From Pelomyxa schiedti (Eukaryota; Evosea; Pelobiontida; Pelomyxidae), in NCBI GenBank assembly GCA_020536535.1, contig JAHLWZ010000843.1:16792-80791 (forward strand): a stretch of 64,000 bases of DNA, in the 5' to 3' direction. The position numbers and the translations under genes were made by a program. Positions 22,014-32,990 of the stretch are shown piece by piece. The notes below the pieces were generated by a model. The model worked only from the letters and a program-made list of their open reading frames with translations. It was not told where the DNA came from and did no database searches. Every line of letters begins with the position of its first letter. Position 1 is the stretch's first letter.

Positions 22014-22530
22014 ATGGCATCGACAACAGCCGTCACTGCGAGCAACGAAAGAAATCCCGATTTCAACGATCGTCCCGACTTCGTTGCAATGGTCATTCAT
22101 CGAGGCAACCATAAGCGCGAAGTACTGACCAAGCTGCCAGTCGAGATCCAACAAAGAGTGTAAGTGTCTTCCAAATCAACGACTAATCTTTCTTGTTCCG
22201 CGTAGTTTGCTTACAATTAATTAACCATGCGTGATCGCGCTAACAAACCACGACAGTGCGCGCGCGAGTATGCAATCACACAGGTATACGTATATAAAGT
22301 TCGGTTCTCTGGAAGACTTGTACTATTGCCTGGGCTGTTTTGGCGAAAAGGCAATGATACCTACGTCTGTGCCCGGCTTCTGGGGGAAATTTGAGTCCCC
22401 CTTTGGACTCTACGCACCCCCTATCGCCTCCCCGCAAGGCCACATTGCCCCTCCATCGTCGCCGGCCGTGGCGCACCCGCCCTGTCAACAGCAGGCAGTG
22501 ACTTTCAAACACGAGCCAATTGATCACTAA
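22014..22530 (+). CDS. Small unrecognised protein (doubtful model)
   Basis: ATG 22014 opens MASTTAVTASNERNPDFND and runs to LTKLPVEIQQRV, followed by a good GTAAGT donor near 22158. An acceptor near 22257 continues in frame as ARASMQSHRYTYIKFG, through a Pro-rich segment, to a TAA at 22530. The first exon vaguely recalls the start of nucleosome assembly proteins, but the helix that should follow is absent, so I do not assign that family. The opposite strand also has good splice signals here (for example an acceptor and donor around 22552-22666), so this stretch could instead be 3' exons of the minus-strand HEAT gene. I give low weight to either. Confidence 0.3.
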
Positions 22531-22784
22531 TTCACTTACCCAAACAGCCACTATCGCCTCACCACTCCAACGAAATGTGGCCAGTGGATAAGAACTATCT
22601 TTAATAACATTGGCCCCAAATTGGCACAAAGCTTCAGCTCCAACTTTTCCTATCTCCTGTAACGACCAACCACTTGTAATCTGTTTTGTTCTGGTGTATC
22701 AGATTGCTGAGCAAAAATGTACATAGGGATTCTTCCCACTCTTTTTCACATACAAACAATTTGTCATGGCACTCAACAGTGCGT

Positions 22785-25700
22785 CTAGCTGCCTTTCCCA
22801 CATAGGCTACGCCATTGGTCCATAACAGCACTTGGTGGTGAAGGTGTCCTGGTGGCCAACACCTGCATTCCAACGTCATAGTCCAGGTCTGTGAGAGTTC
22901 CAGGTGCAATGTCAGAACTGGTACTTAACTGAACTAGGTGCACAAATGCATCTTGCAGCTGATGAAATGGGTTTTTTGTTTGTGTTAGTTAGTTAGGGGT
23001 TGGAGGAGTTAATGGGTACTTGTTGCAAGAGGGTCTGTTTGTATTGATATATTTGGAAGTTGAAAGCCTCTTGCTCTGTGGAAATGGGTGCTGTTTCAGC
23101 TGCTAATTGACCATGCACCGCCTTTAGAACTGTCTCAAAGGACCCTCCATACAATTCTCTTCTTTGAGGGGATGCCAACGCCGTAACTGCACTTATTCTA
23201 GAAAAGTTAAAACAAAAAAAAAGCCTATCTGAGGTACTTGGTCTTGAGGTTTGGATTGCTCGACATTGCATGGACAAGACCATGATAAACAAGGTCAAGG
23301 CTGTTTTCAACACAGTTTGCAGCAAGTAGGGTTCCCTATAATAGAATACAGTTGGCAAAGAACCAAGCAAAAAGCACCTACCAGAACGTAAGAAGCATTC
23401 CACTGAACTTTTGGGAATGGTGAGCTATATACCGCACTAACAAGGGTTGTAAGTGCCCTTGAGCGGAGAGAATCGGGATTGCTGGTTAAGAGTTAAAGCA
23501 GGTGGAAAAACCTTTCAAGCAATACCTGTCACTCCCAAGAATTGTGGTAGGGAAAAACCGCAAAAGACTGCCAATCCCACGAATAGCACTTGATTGTACC
23601 TTGGTTGTTTGTTAGCTTCTTGGTTGAAAAAGGGGCTCTAAACCTTTTCGTGATCAGAGCCTGCAGAAACAAGGCAAGACAGAACTGCCACTAAATCATT
23701 TCTGAGCTGTAAGGACGATAGTGTAGATGGTAACTCATGACTGTTTTTCACTACTATAGCAGAGAGATTTGCCAGAGCCCAACACGCTTTGGTGCGTGTT
23801 ACAAGAGGTGACTTAGGTTGTAGGGCAGGAATCAGGAAAGAAATACACGTGTGAACAAAGGACTCGTCCTGAATTAGGTGACTTTTGGTTAGAAGTACAG
23901 TTGTCTCATACAAAAATAAGGAACTCCCAGCAACTGCCAACTGTTTTACAAAGATTTGTTTTCACGGAAGCATTTGAGTCTCTTGAAAGCACCAGGCACA
24001 TATCTTTGAATACTTGTTGAGCACTGTTCTGTATTAAAATGATTAAGTGGAGAAGGAGATAGTCAAGTACTGATAGAGTAAAATATCCTGGGGAGGTGAT
24101 GTGCCCTAAACAGGAGATAGAAGTCGATCGCACAACTGGTAATGCATCCATAAAGCAGGCAGTGAAAACGGTGGATGAAAGCCAATACTGAAGGATCTGT
24201 GTTTGGACACCAGGACTGCTTGTCACGAGAGCCGCAGCTTTAAAGGATTCCTCAACAGTCTTGACCGCAGTTAATCTTACTCCAGGTTCAAGAGAGTTCA
24301 ATTTCTGTACCACTTGAACGCATATCTCTTCAAAATACCTCCTGTGGGGGAATTAGAAGAGAAATATTAACAGCAGCTACCAGAATGTAGAGAAACTGGC
24401 ATTAGGAAGAGTGCCAATTACTCTCATAGCCTCCACACAAACAGAAGTATCGGGAGAAGATGCAAGATTCAATAAAGAGGGCAGCAGAGCCACTGGCAGA
24501 TTAAGTTCACAAGGAGACAGCAGGCCTTTTTGTAGACCTTAACTTCGAAAAGAATTGGGGGAACAAACTCTTTTGCGTTTCTGTTGGTTTTGTTGAGTCC
24601 TTCCGGGATGTTAATACAGCATGAATACAAGACAATGCAGCTTGTGTGAGCGTAACGGAGTTGCTGTATGTTGGAATATGAGGTTGAATGTAAATAGACA
24701 GGTTACCTACCTGTCTTGTTTAATAGGCACCAAGATGGTAACGAGTTGCTGCAAGAAATTGGAGAGAATTTGATCACCTAGTTTCTCATAGGGTGTACAA
24801 GAAGCTAATGCAGATGCACACTAAGTTGTGTCAAGCAGGGAACAAGGTACTTGACAAGAAAAGAAGTACCTTTAATAAGCTGCAAAGAACTATTGGCTGC
24901 GGTTCATGTGCAAGGATCCAAAACAAAATGGTATGCAGGGAATGTATATTTGCACTAAGGTTCTGGGAAAACGGAGTGAAGGATGCCCTTTGCCTGTAAA
25001 TTTTGTCTCTCCTTAAGAACTGGTAAAATGAAAAATATAATACACACGTATTTACAGGGCTAGTAATGGCAACCATGAATGGCTTCATACTAGTAATAAT
25101 TGTAGAAAGAGCTGATGCCGCGGAAATCCGGACCTTCCCTTGAAACATACGGAAACAAGGGATATGAATAAAAAAATTTATGTTCATTAGATTGAGATAA
25201 GGTCTGAAAGCGTGTAGAAGAGAAGTACCTTTCCACAAGGGTCACAGGCAAGGCTGTGGTACATCCCATTACCTTTATTGCCGGGCAGGGAAAGAGGAAG
25301 GGAACAAGTTGGAAGGAAGGTGGTCCAGTAGGCGTAAAATATATTGGGAGTAGTGGTGGCCACAGCTTCAATGCAACGAAGTGCATTACATCGGATTTCC
25401 CATGCTCCGTACCTAAACCAGTAAGATTTGGCTGGATTCTCATGCGGGGAGTACATATCACATTCACCAAATTCTTCAATGCCAGGATTAGGGTTCCATA
25501 GTTCATCTAATTAAAAGATTACTCTTTCTAAAGGGATTAGGGAACAACTGCAGGAGTCTGTAGCAAGAGTATCAAGTGTTCCTATGAACAGAAGACTCTA
25601 AGAAGCCATTATCAGGGGTGTTACTAAAAGTGTTTTCGAAATTGGAAAAATGAGAATGGACCTTTAATGTTTGCAGCAATACTTGTGCATCACTCCTATG

Positions 25701-26714
25701 AGCTGATTTCAATTCCATAATAATCGTTTTCAATAAAATTAAGAGTGCCGAGAAGGTCTAGAATGCTTAAGAGAAATGGGTGAGACTGGAATACAGACCG
25801 CACAGTGCCAAGGATGGGAAAAAATGGAAGTACTCCAAGAAACAAATTGTTTGAAAGCCATTGGGTAGATAGAGTCCACCAGGAACTTTGATGAAGACGG
25901 TGTTTTAACTACAAGTTCTGGAAGAATTTGCAAAGCATAGACGGACACTGATGTGATATCTTCATTGTGCATGTGGGGCCTGAGGGTTTTAAAAAACACT
26001 GAAACCTAAAGAAGGCATGAATATGGGAATGTGATTAATTGTGGCTTCTACAATGTGGTCTGCCAACTGGCCATCTATTGCATGAACTAGTTTTGTGAGT
26101 GCGGCATAAACTATCTCTGCACATGGGTACTCCTGTACCACATGGTTGATCCAAGGAAAAACGCCAGTTAAGTGAGTAGAATTTAACACAATCTACAGAT
26201 AGGAGTAAGAGGACAAGACTGGCATTTTTCACATACTGGATGGAGTTTGAGGATAGTGTGTAAAAGACTGCACACAGTAATGCACAAAGAAGAATCGCTG
26301 AGGGGCACATGCTCCACAACACCAACAAGAAACCGCGTTATATCCTGCCATAACGTGAATTCAGTACAACGAATTAAGTTGAATACCTCTGCTCCTAGAC
26401 CATTCAAGGGGTACACCGTCTCACTCAAAATAGAAAGTAATCCAGCCACTTCCGCACTTCCATCCCTAAAAAACATTATAAATACACCCTCAAAGGCAAA
26501 ATAAAAAACAAAAAAAAAAAAAAACAAAACAAAACAAAAAAAAAAGCCCTCACTCAATGTGTTGCGCCAATTGATCCACCACAAGTCTCCATTCCCGCAC
26601 GCTGTTGCATCCTTCTGAACACACAACAGATCTGCGTCCTGGTGGCGCGCCTTCTCTGCCTCTGATGGGCCGCATCAGAAATGTCAGAAAAGCAAGTTGA
26701 TCCTCACTGAACAT
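22785..26714 (-). CDS. HEAT-repeat protein, HEATR6-like
   Basis: The start is ATG 26714 (MFSEDQLAFLTFLMRP). The gene is cut into many small exons that read as paired helices. Examples: EDITSVSVYALQILPELVVK (about 25880-25950), GKVRISAASALSTIITSMK (about 25080-25140), WEIRCNALRCIEAVATTTP (about 25345-25400), VTRTKACWALANLSAIVV (about 23750-23810) and ISAVTALASPQRRELYGGSF (about 23120-23190). The final exon FVHLVQLSTSSDIAPGTL precedes a TAG at 22785-22787. Order and several phrases match HEATR6 (KVRI...A...L, and the C-terminal R..YG block) as I remember it. This is a family of armadillo/HEAT scaffolds of poorly defined function. The 3' boundary is unsure, because protein-like minus exons continue to about 22550. 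The start is only 84 bases from the start of the divergent VIT gene. Confidence 0.6.
26505..26546. repeat. A-rich tract (poly-T on the minus gene strand)
   Basis: Almost pure A with scattered C on the plus strand. In the minus-strand HEAT gene it is the T-rich part of the first intron, close to the acceptor. It is a likely slippage site. Confidence 0.8.
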
Positions 26715-26798
26715 CTCTCTTTCGGGGGACACCCGAAATTCATAGTAACAGAAATCCCCCCTACGGCAAGCCAACCGACGTCAAGCGCAGCTTCAACC
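26715..26798. promoter_or_regulatory. 84-base bidirectional promoter interval
   Basis: The interval lies between the start codons of the HEAT gene (minus, 26714) and the VIT/vWA/E2 gene (plus, 26799). Both 5' UTRs and both core promoters must fit here or overlap coding exons. It is GC-rich at its right end and shows no TATA box. Confidence 0.45.
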
Positions 26799-29700
26799 AT
26801 GGACGAGCTGGACATGCTGCTGGCCGAATTGGATGCAACTGCACGCGGCTCGGGAGCGAGGGTGGTGCCCTTCCAGGCCGCCGAGTACGTTGCCGGCGAA
26901 GAAGGGCTCCCGCGCAGCAGGCAAGTTGTCTACGAATCCGCCCTAAGGAGCTCCCTCGAGTGCGAACCCCTCGCGGTACCCCGGCGCGCCAAGTTGGTGC
27001 ACGAAGGGGCTTGCGCCACTCAGGAGGATCTCGACCAGTGTGCGCAATTGGGCCAGTTGGACGTACCTTGCGACCAGCCTCGTCCTCAGCCTCAGCCTCA
27101 GCCTGAGTCTCAGTCTCTGACCCAGGATGGAGGGGAAGATAAAGAGATTTGCAATTTGGTATTGAGAATCAGGGCCCCATCTGCTGGCGGGGATCACCTG
27201 GAATCAAAAGAACGTGATAGTTCCTCTGGTTTTGATTCTGATCTGGATTCTGATAGCGTGGAATTACCACCAGATGGGGTGGAGGTGAATATCTGTGTGA
27301 GAGGATTTTTGGTTGAGACATCAGTGGTGTCTAGATTCCAAAATTCTACTGACAATGATTATTTGGATGCAGAGTTAGTGTTTCCTCTTCCAGAAGGTTT
27401 GTAAACTCCTTTTCTTTTTCTAAAAAATATCTATGAAATAAATCGAAGAGACCTGAAAATTTTCTCTCTAGGAGCCACTATTTGTGGGTATGGATTTGAT
27501 GTGAATGGAACTTTAGTGGATGCAGTCATTGTTGAGAAAGACAAGGGAAGAACAGTGTATGAACAAGAACTCAGAGAAAATCCTCAGGAAGGGGCTTCAC
27601 TTGTGGAAAACGTAGTGGGTAATGTATTTAGGACGAGGTAAGTGGTTTTACAGCTTGGTGTGATACTAAATTTCTCACAAGGATATCTTCCATTCCTAAG
27701 CACGGGTTTAGAGTTATAAAGGCCGGTTATAGTCCCCTTAATTATCAACTCTGCTCAGTCTTGCCTTATAGGTCGTCTTTGCCTCTGAACTGGAGAGAAT
27801 AGGTCAAAATATGAAATATTGCCTTCCATTAACAGTCTCTGCACTTCTGAGACTCTTTAAGCTTGATGTATGTGCACAATCACATAGTAACACAAAATAA
27901 ACGGAACTATTGAACTTAAGGTAACAGTTGAGTTTGAGAGAGAACTTTATGGATATCCACAACTTAGCAATGAAATGAAAGTTATGTCGGCCCCAGCAAC
28001 TTTTTCTGCTTCACAAATAGGTGCGACAAAGGAGCCAACAAAAATACTCAAATAATGTTAAAGGGAACCTTTCTTCTTATGCACTCCATGTTGTAAGGCA
28101 GTCTGTTATCCCATCTGGGATATCTTTTACGTTACCTATTAGTGCAGTCCCTCTTCCATCAATTCTTTTAGAAACTGATGAGAAACTCTCCTATTTTTGT
28201 ATCAGAGATAAAGGAATCCCTTCCAATCGTGCACATTCCAAAGTAGCTTCATTTCACTTGGCCACACTAAGCTATGTTCACAGACAAAACGAATAGGCGT
28301 ATTTTGGGACACTTCTGCAAGTGCAAAAAATTCTGCAGCAACGGACAAGTGAGAAAGCAATTTTTTTTGTCCCTTTCTCTACAGGTGTGCCAACACGTTC
28401 TTTAGTTTCTGTGAGGTAGTGTATAGAATCTGTGTCCAATTCGAACCTGAAGAAATAGCACTGTATTACTTTGCTTCATCTATTTCAGAAGTTAAAATAT
28501 TCACAGTGTGCTTCTTTTCAAAAAAAAAAAAAAATGGCCAAATCACCCACAGGCACCAATGCCACTGATAGTAGAACTTCAATATGCGGAATATACAGGC
28601 GGAACCAATTTGAGTTGTTTGTCATCAATTAAGGAGAGACTGTGTGATTTCTATCTGCTTTTCTCTGATGGCCTCTGTACATGGGGAGATCCTGTATTAA
28701 ATTTAGTAACCTACCTCTCTTTGATGCAAGATTAGAACCCCACAGTGAAACTTCCCAAGCCAGTACATACCTTTTGTAATGGAGATGGCCCAACAAATTT
28801 CCCTCTTCTAAAACTCATTGCCAAAACTACTGGTGGAACATTCTTTAATCTGAAAACGACTCCCACCCAGTAATGTTTTCATACATTGGTCCTTTAGGCT
28901 TACTCCCTCTTCCAAGGTCTATAGTTGATTCCCTTTCTCACGAGCCTCTGATGGTTCTCAGCTGGTCACTCCAAATTGGCAGGGTGAAAGTTGAAACCAA
29001 CAGGGATATCTATCCATTATGCCCATTTCCCATTTACGGCATGTTTGAGATACATGGAAAACTGGCAGATCATTCCTGCCCAAGTTAGCTTTGTTATTTA
29101 TGATGACTATGACTGACATTTTATTTAGCCACACTGGTTTTAAAGTTGGGCCATCTAACCAGTGGCCCCATAATTCAAAGAGAATATCGATTAGTACCGT
29201 CTCCAACATATTCTGGACTAAGTACCATGTAATCCATCATATAATGGAACTAAAGTGAATTAAGTTGCACGGCAATGGGCTATTAAAAAAGTTGATAGTT
29301 TACTTCTGGAATCACACAGTTCTCCAGTGCGCGACTTAGTACTGTCTTTGGGAAGGCAATACCAGTTAGTATACATTTATAAATTACGGCTGCGTAATCA
29401 TACAACTCAGTTTTGTTACACCAAACTCTTCCCTCCTTGTACTGAGTACCTTAGACCAAGTACCTTAATCATTTTCTTTTTCATCGATACCAAACAATGA
29501 CTAGTTCTTGAAACACCAAGTTGAGCCACCCCCTTGTCTCCCTGAAGTTTTACAGCAGTACTTGCTGAAGATTGACGGAAGAAAAGTACCATTTTCCACA
29601 TTAATTATGGCAGTAACTATAGGATTAGAGATTGGACCAGAAAAAACGTGAACAGAAGGCCGTATACATGAAGTCTTTATGGCACCAACAATGCTCACTA

Positions 29701-32700
29701 AGATCCAAACACTACGATGGTACCAAAGAGGTTATTTCTTTCTTTTTCAGCCAAAAATAACACTAGTAGCAACCTCTCTTATGCCATTTTGCTGATCTGA
29801 CGAAGCACGTGGATGTTTGGGGAGATCCAACTGTGGACTTCATTCCAGTTTCTCTTTCCCTCGAAATAGTTTCCTTATCCTTAAAATTTAAAGGAACCCA
29901 TTGTGGAAGAAGCGGAAATAATTCCTGAAGTTGAAATCAAAACTTGTATCGAAAAGTGCAGTGATTTTAAGGAATTTGTATTGTCCAGATATATGAGCCA
30001 ATTTCCAGAGATGCAACCCAACTCTAGTCAGGTCTGCAAACTGCTGAATGATCTTTATGAAGGTAATCACATACCTTTTTTTTTCCCTTCTAATGCAAGA
30101 AGGGAGGTTAAATCCATCTCTGGAAGAGCAAATGTTGAAAGAACATGGTAGTAACTATGCAGCATGGATAGATTTTTCACACTTCTGGGATCTTTATGTG
30201 TGGTGCAGCGACAATTGCTCCAATAAAGAGGTTCTCTCTCGTGTTGAGCTACTCAAGTATGATTGTAACTGTGCCGATGCTTTGTGCTGCAGAGACTCTT
30301 GCCGCTCCCTTTACCTATCCGAGGCAATGAGTATGCTGTGCCCTCTTCATGAAATCCGCCCAGCTAGAGAGTTTAGTTTTTTGTCCGCAAGACATAGCCG
30401 TGCTGTATTAGGAGTGAAAAAACACATTGTCTGTGCAGCCCTCGACAATGCATGGAACAACAGCCCTCAGAATGTCTTATCAGCACGTTGTGAATGTGAC
30501 CCAAGTCTTGAACAGGAACTATGCAAACCTAGCGATTCACTTACCGTTTTTCTTGAGCCTCCAAGAACTTGCATCACATTTGAGCTTGAAGACATTCGCG
30601 AGGTCACCGTTTCCAAGATTAAGGAGTTGCTTGAAGTTGAAGGGTTCCCAATAAAAGACCAACTTATTTCTTGGAATGGTACCCCCCTTGCAGACAGCAA
30701 GTATCTTCCTCTTCGTTCTTTTTCCCTCTAAAGAGGAAAAGATTTATTTTTGAATACAACTTTTCTCAAGGCTGCCCCCTTCAACTAACAATGAAAAAAT
30801 CCCACATGCCGTTGGCTGTCTTCCAAGATTCCCCTAAAATCCCCCTTTCCTGTGAGAGAGCTCTGTTTTCCATGCTATCCATTCCTCCACCAAGTAATAT
30901 CAAGATTTTTCGGGTTGGAAATGCCCTTATAAAGGTATCACTTCTTTCAGAGACACTCCCCAAGGAAACTTGTCTAAAAACCATTAATTTTCTATCTACA
31001 GAGTTATATACGTGGTGAACATCAAACCCCTTACGAATCACGGTTTTTTGAAGTTCTCTTCCAGGTTAATTGTCTGCCCGCTGCATATAACTGTTTCAAG
31101 TAAATCACTTGCATTAAAGATACCACCAGAATTTCCAGAAAAACCGCCCCTAATGAAGATGTGTACACCTGTAATACACCCTGACATAACACCTAATGGT
31201 GAAATCGGGGGAGACGTTTCCCAACTCTGTTTACATAATTGGAATCCATCTATTACTTGTATATCAGAAAACCTGCTCAAAAATTCTTGCATTAATCAAG
31301 GTGGTAGTTGTAAATATTCTCAGCACTCTCAGTTCGATGCTTTCTCAGGACCTTTCACCTGAGATTAGAGACAAAGCTTATATACACTGTCTAGAATTCG
31401 CCTTGACTGAAATTCCTCAACTTCAAGACATTGCACAATACACAGGAAGTACTGAGTTCTCCTCTTTTAATTAATTAACAGCTTATGACTTCTTCACAGA
31501 CTCGTTCAAGCAACTACGAACAGTAGTATCTTCATCAGAGATCGATCCTGCATTGAAGTCACATTATCGCAGCTCCGAGTCCCGACAAACTGTGGAATAC
31601 ACTTACCAAGTACTTCCTCGTTGGATTTTTTTTCCCGATTCTAAAATTCAAACAGACTTGCCACTCCACTGTCACCGATCCTGTCCAAATTCTACAACTA
31701 GCACTTCTTGTTGAGAGATTTCCCGATTTTGCCGTCAAGTATGATTTCTGTTGGGTAATAATCAACCATTCTCACCTGGTGCAACAAAAACACAGAGTGA
31801 TTAGCAACATCGCGGAACTGGAGCTTGACAATGCCCAGAATATTAGAGTGGCTGCAGCTTTTGCTGAGAAATTAACTCGATTCAAGTACTTTCCCTTATT
31901 TCCGGGGCTTTCCCACTTTTCGGTAAACCTACAATTAGGACTGCAGCTGACCTGTATGAAAGGGTGTTACAATTACGACCTGAAGAACCTCAGTCCTATC
32001 GGGACCTAGCCCTGTGCCTAGTTCAAGTAAACGAATCAGGAGGTACGCCAACTCCTCTCACAGAAATGATTCTAAGCAAGACCAAGAGAATTTGCAACGT
32101 GCATTGACTTTGTTGAACCGGGTTGTGGAAGGAGGTATACCGTGTACAACGAATATGTCCTTCCATTCAAAATGAACAGAATGGGATAGAAGATTTCAGC
32201 AGGTCGAATTAACAGCTGTGAATGTAAACTCCAGTCCCTCTAATTTTTTTTTTACCTGGAAAAATAGGATATGTACTTTATATGGAAGATTGTACAAGAG
32301 CTTGGTCTCTGTTCTGAAGTAAAACTCCCAATTTCCCCTACGTTTCTAGAGTGCAATCTTGATTTGGATATCAGGGTAGTTCTTACATGGTAGAGTTAAT
32401 ATTCCTTCTCTACAGTTTTCTTATGCTTTTTTAAATGCAGGAATAATTCCGCAGACGTGGTATACAACCTAATGCCTTGTATCAGAGTCAACTGACTAAT
32501 AACCAGGATTTGGTTGTTGTTGAACCAACGGGAGAGGAATGTTCTCCATTCCACAATCATACGAAGATAGGAGGTGAGTGAGCAATATTGCTATCAACAA
32601 AGCCAACAAAATAACCAAGGGGTTCTGAGTGAGGATTTCACAGAAGGCTTTGGCCCTGTCGTTTATTCGATATCTGATGCAGTGGAAGGCCAGTACGATT

Positions 32701-32913
32701 TCTATGCTTCAGTTTTTCATCCTGGAACATCATTGTACGTCCGCTCTCCTCTACAACAGCCTTAACATTACTTACAGGAACAAAGAGACTGTGTGTATTT
32801 CACACATCTACACGAATTTTGGCAGGGTGCTGGCCCAGCAATCATCTGTCAATATTGTTATTTTGCCTAATCCCAAGGAGAGGCAACTTTTGGCCTCTGT
32901 GTATGTTGGTTGA
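26799..32913 (+). CDS. VIT-vWA-(ubiquitin-like)-(E2/UBC-like)-DUF2135 chimeric protein
   Basis: ATG 26799 begins [19 protein letters not shown]. Domains in order: a VIT domain (about 27280-27730; [47 protein letters not shown]); and a vWA domain with a MIDAS motif ([12 protein letters not shown] near 28295, [10 protein letters not shown] near 28590, LLFSDGL near 28660) and its family tail [20 protein letters not shown]-type segment and [18 protein letters not shown] (about 29270). Next come a Cys-rich segment (about 30255-30345), a ubiquitin-like stretch ([20 protein letters not shown], about 30600) and an E2 fold (about 30840-31300: [61 protein letters not shown]). After these comes [15 protein letters not shown] plus [20 protein letters not shown], the linker typical of bacterial VIT-vWA proteins. 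DUF2135 closes the protein ([39 protein letters not shown]). Only the UBL and E2 parts are foreign to the bacterial architecture. The function is unknown. More than fifteen introns. Confidence 0.68.
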
Positions 32914-32990
32914 TAAAAATGGTTCAATGTAATTCTGAATAATTTACGTTTTGGCTTTTTTCTTTTATTTCACTGTTTGGTGGTCAATTG

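Noticed and set aside
22014-22160. Nucleosome assembly protein first exon
   Set aside because: LTKLPVEIQQRV is suggestive, but the obligatory long helix that should follow is not found in any downstream frame.
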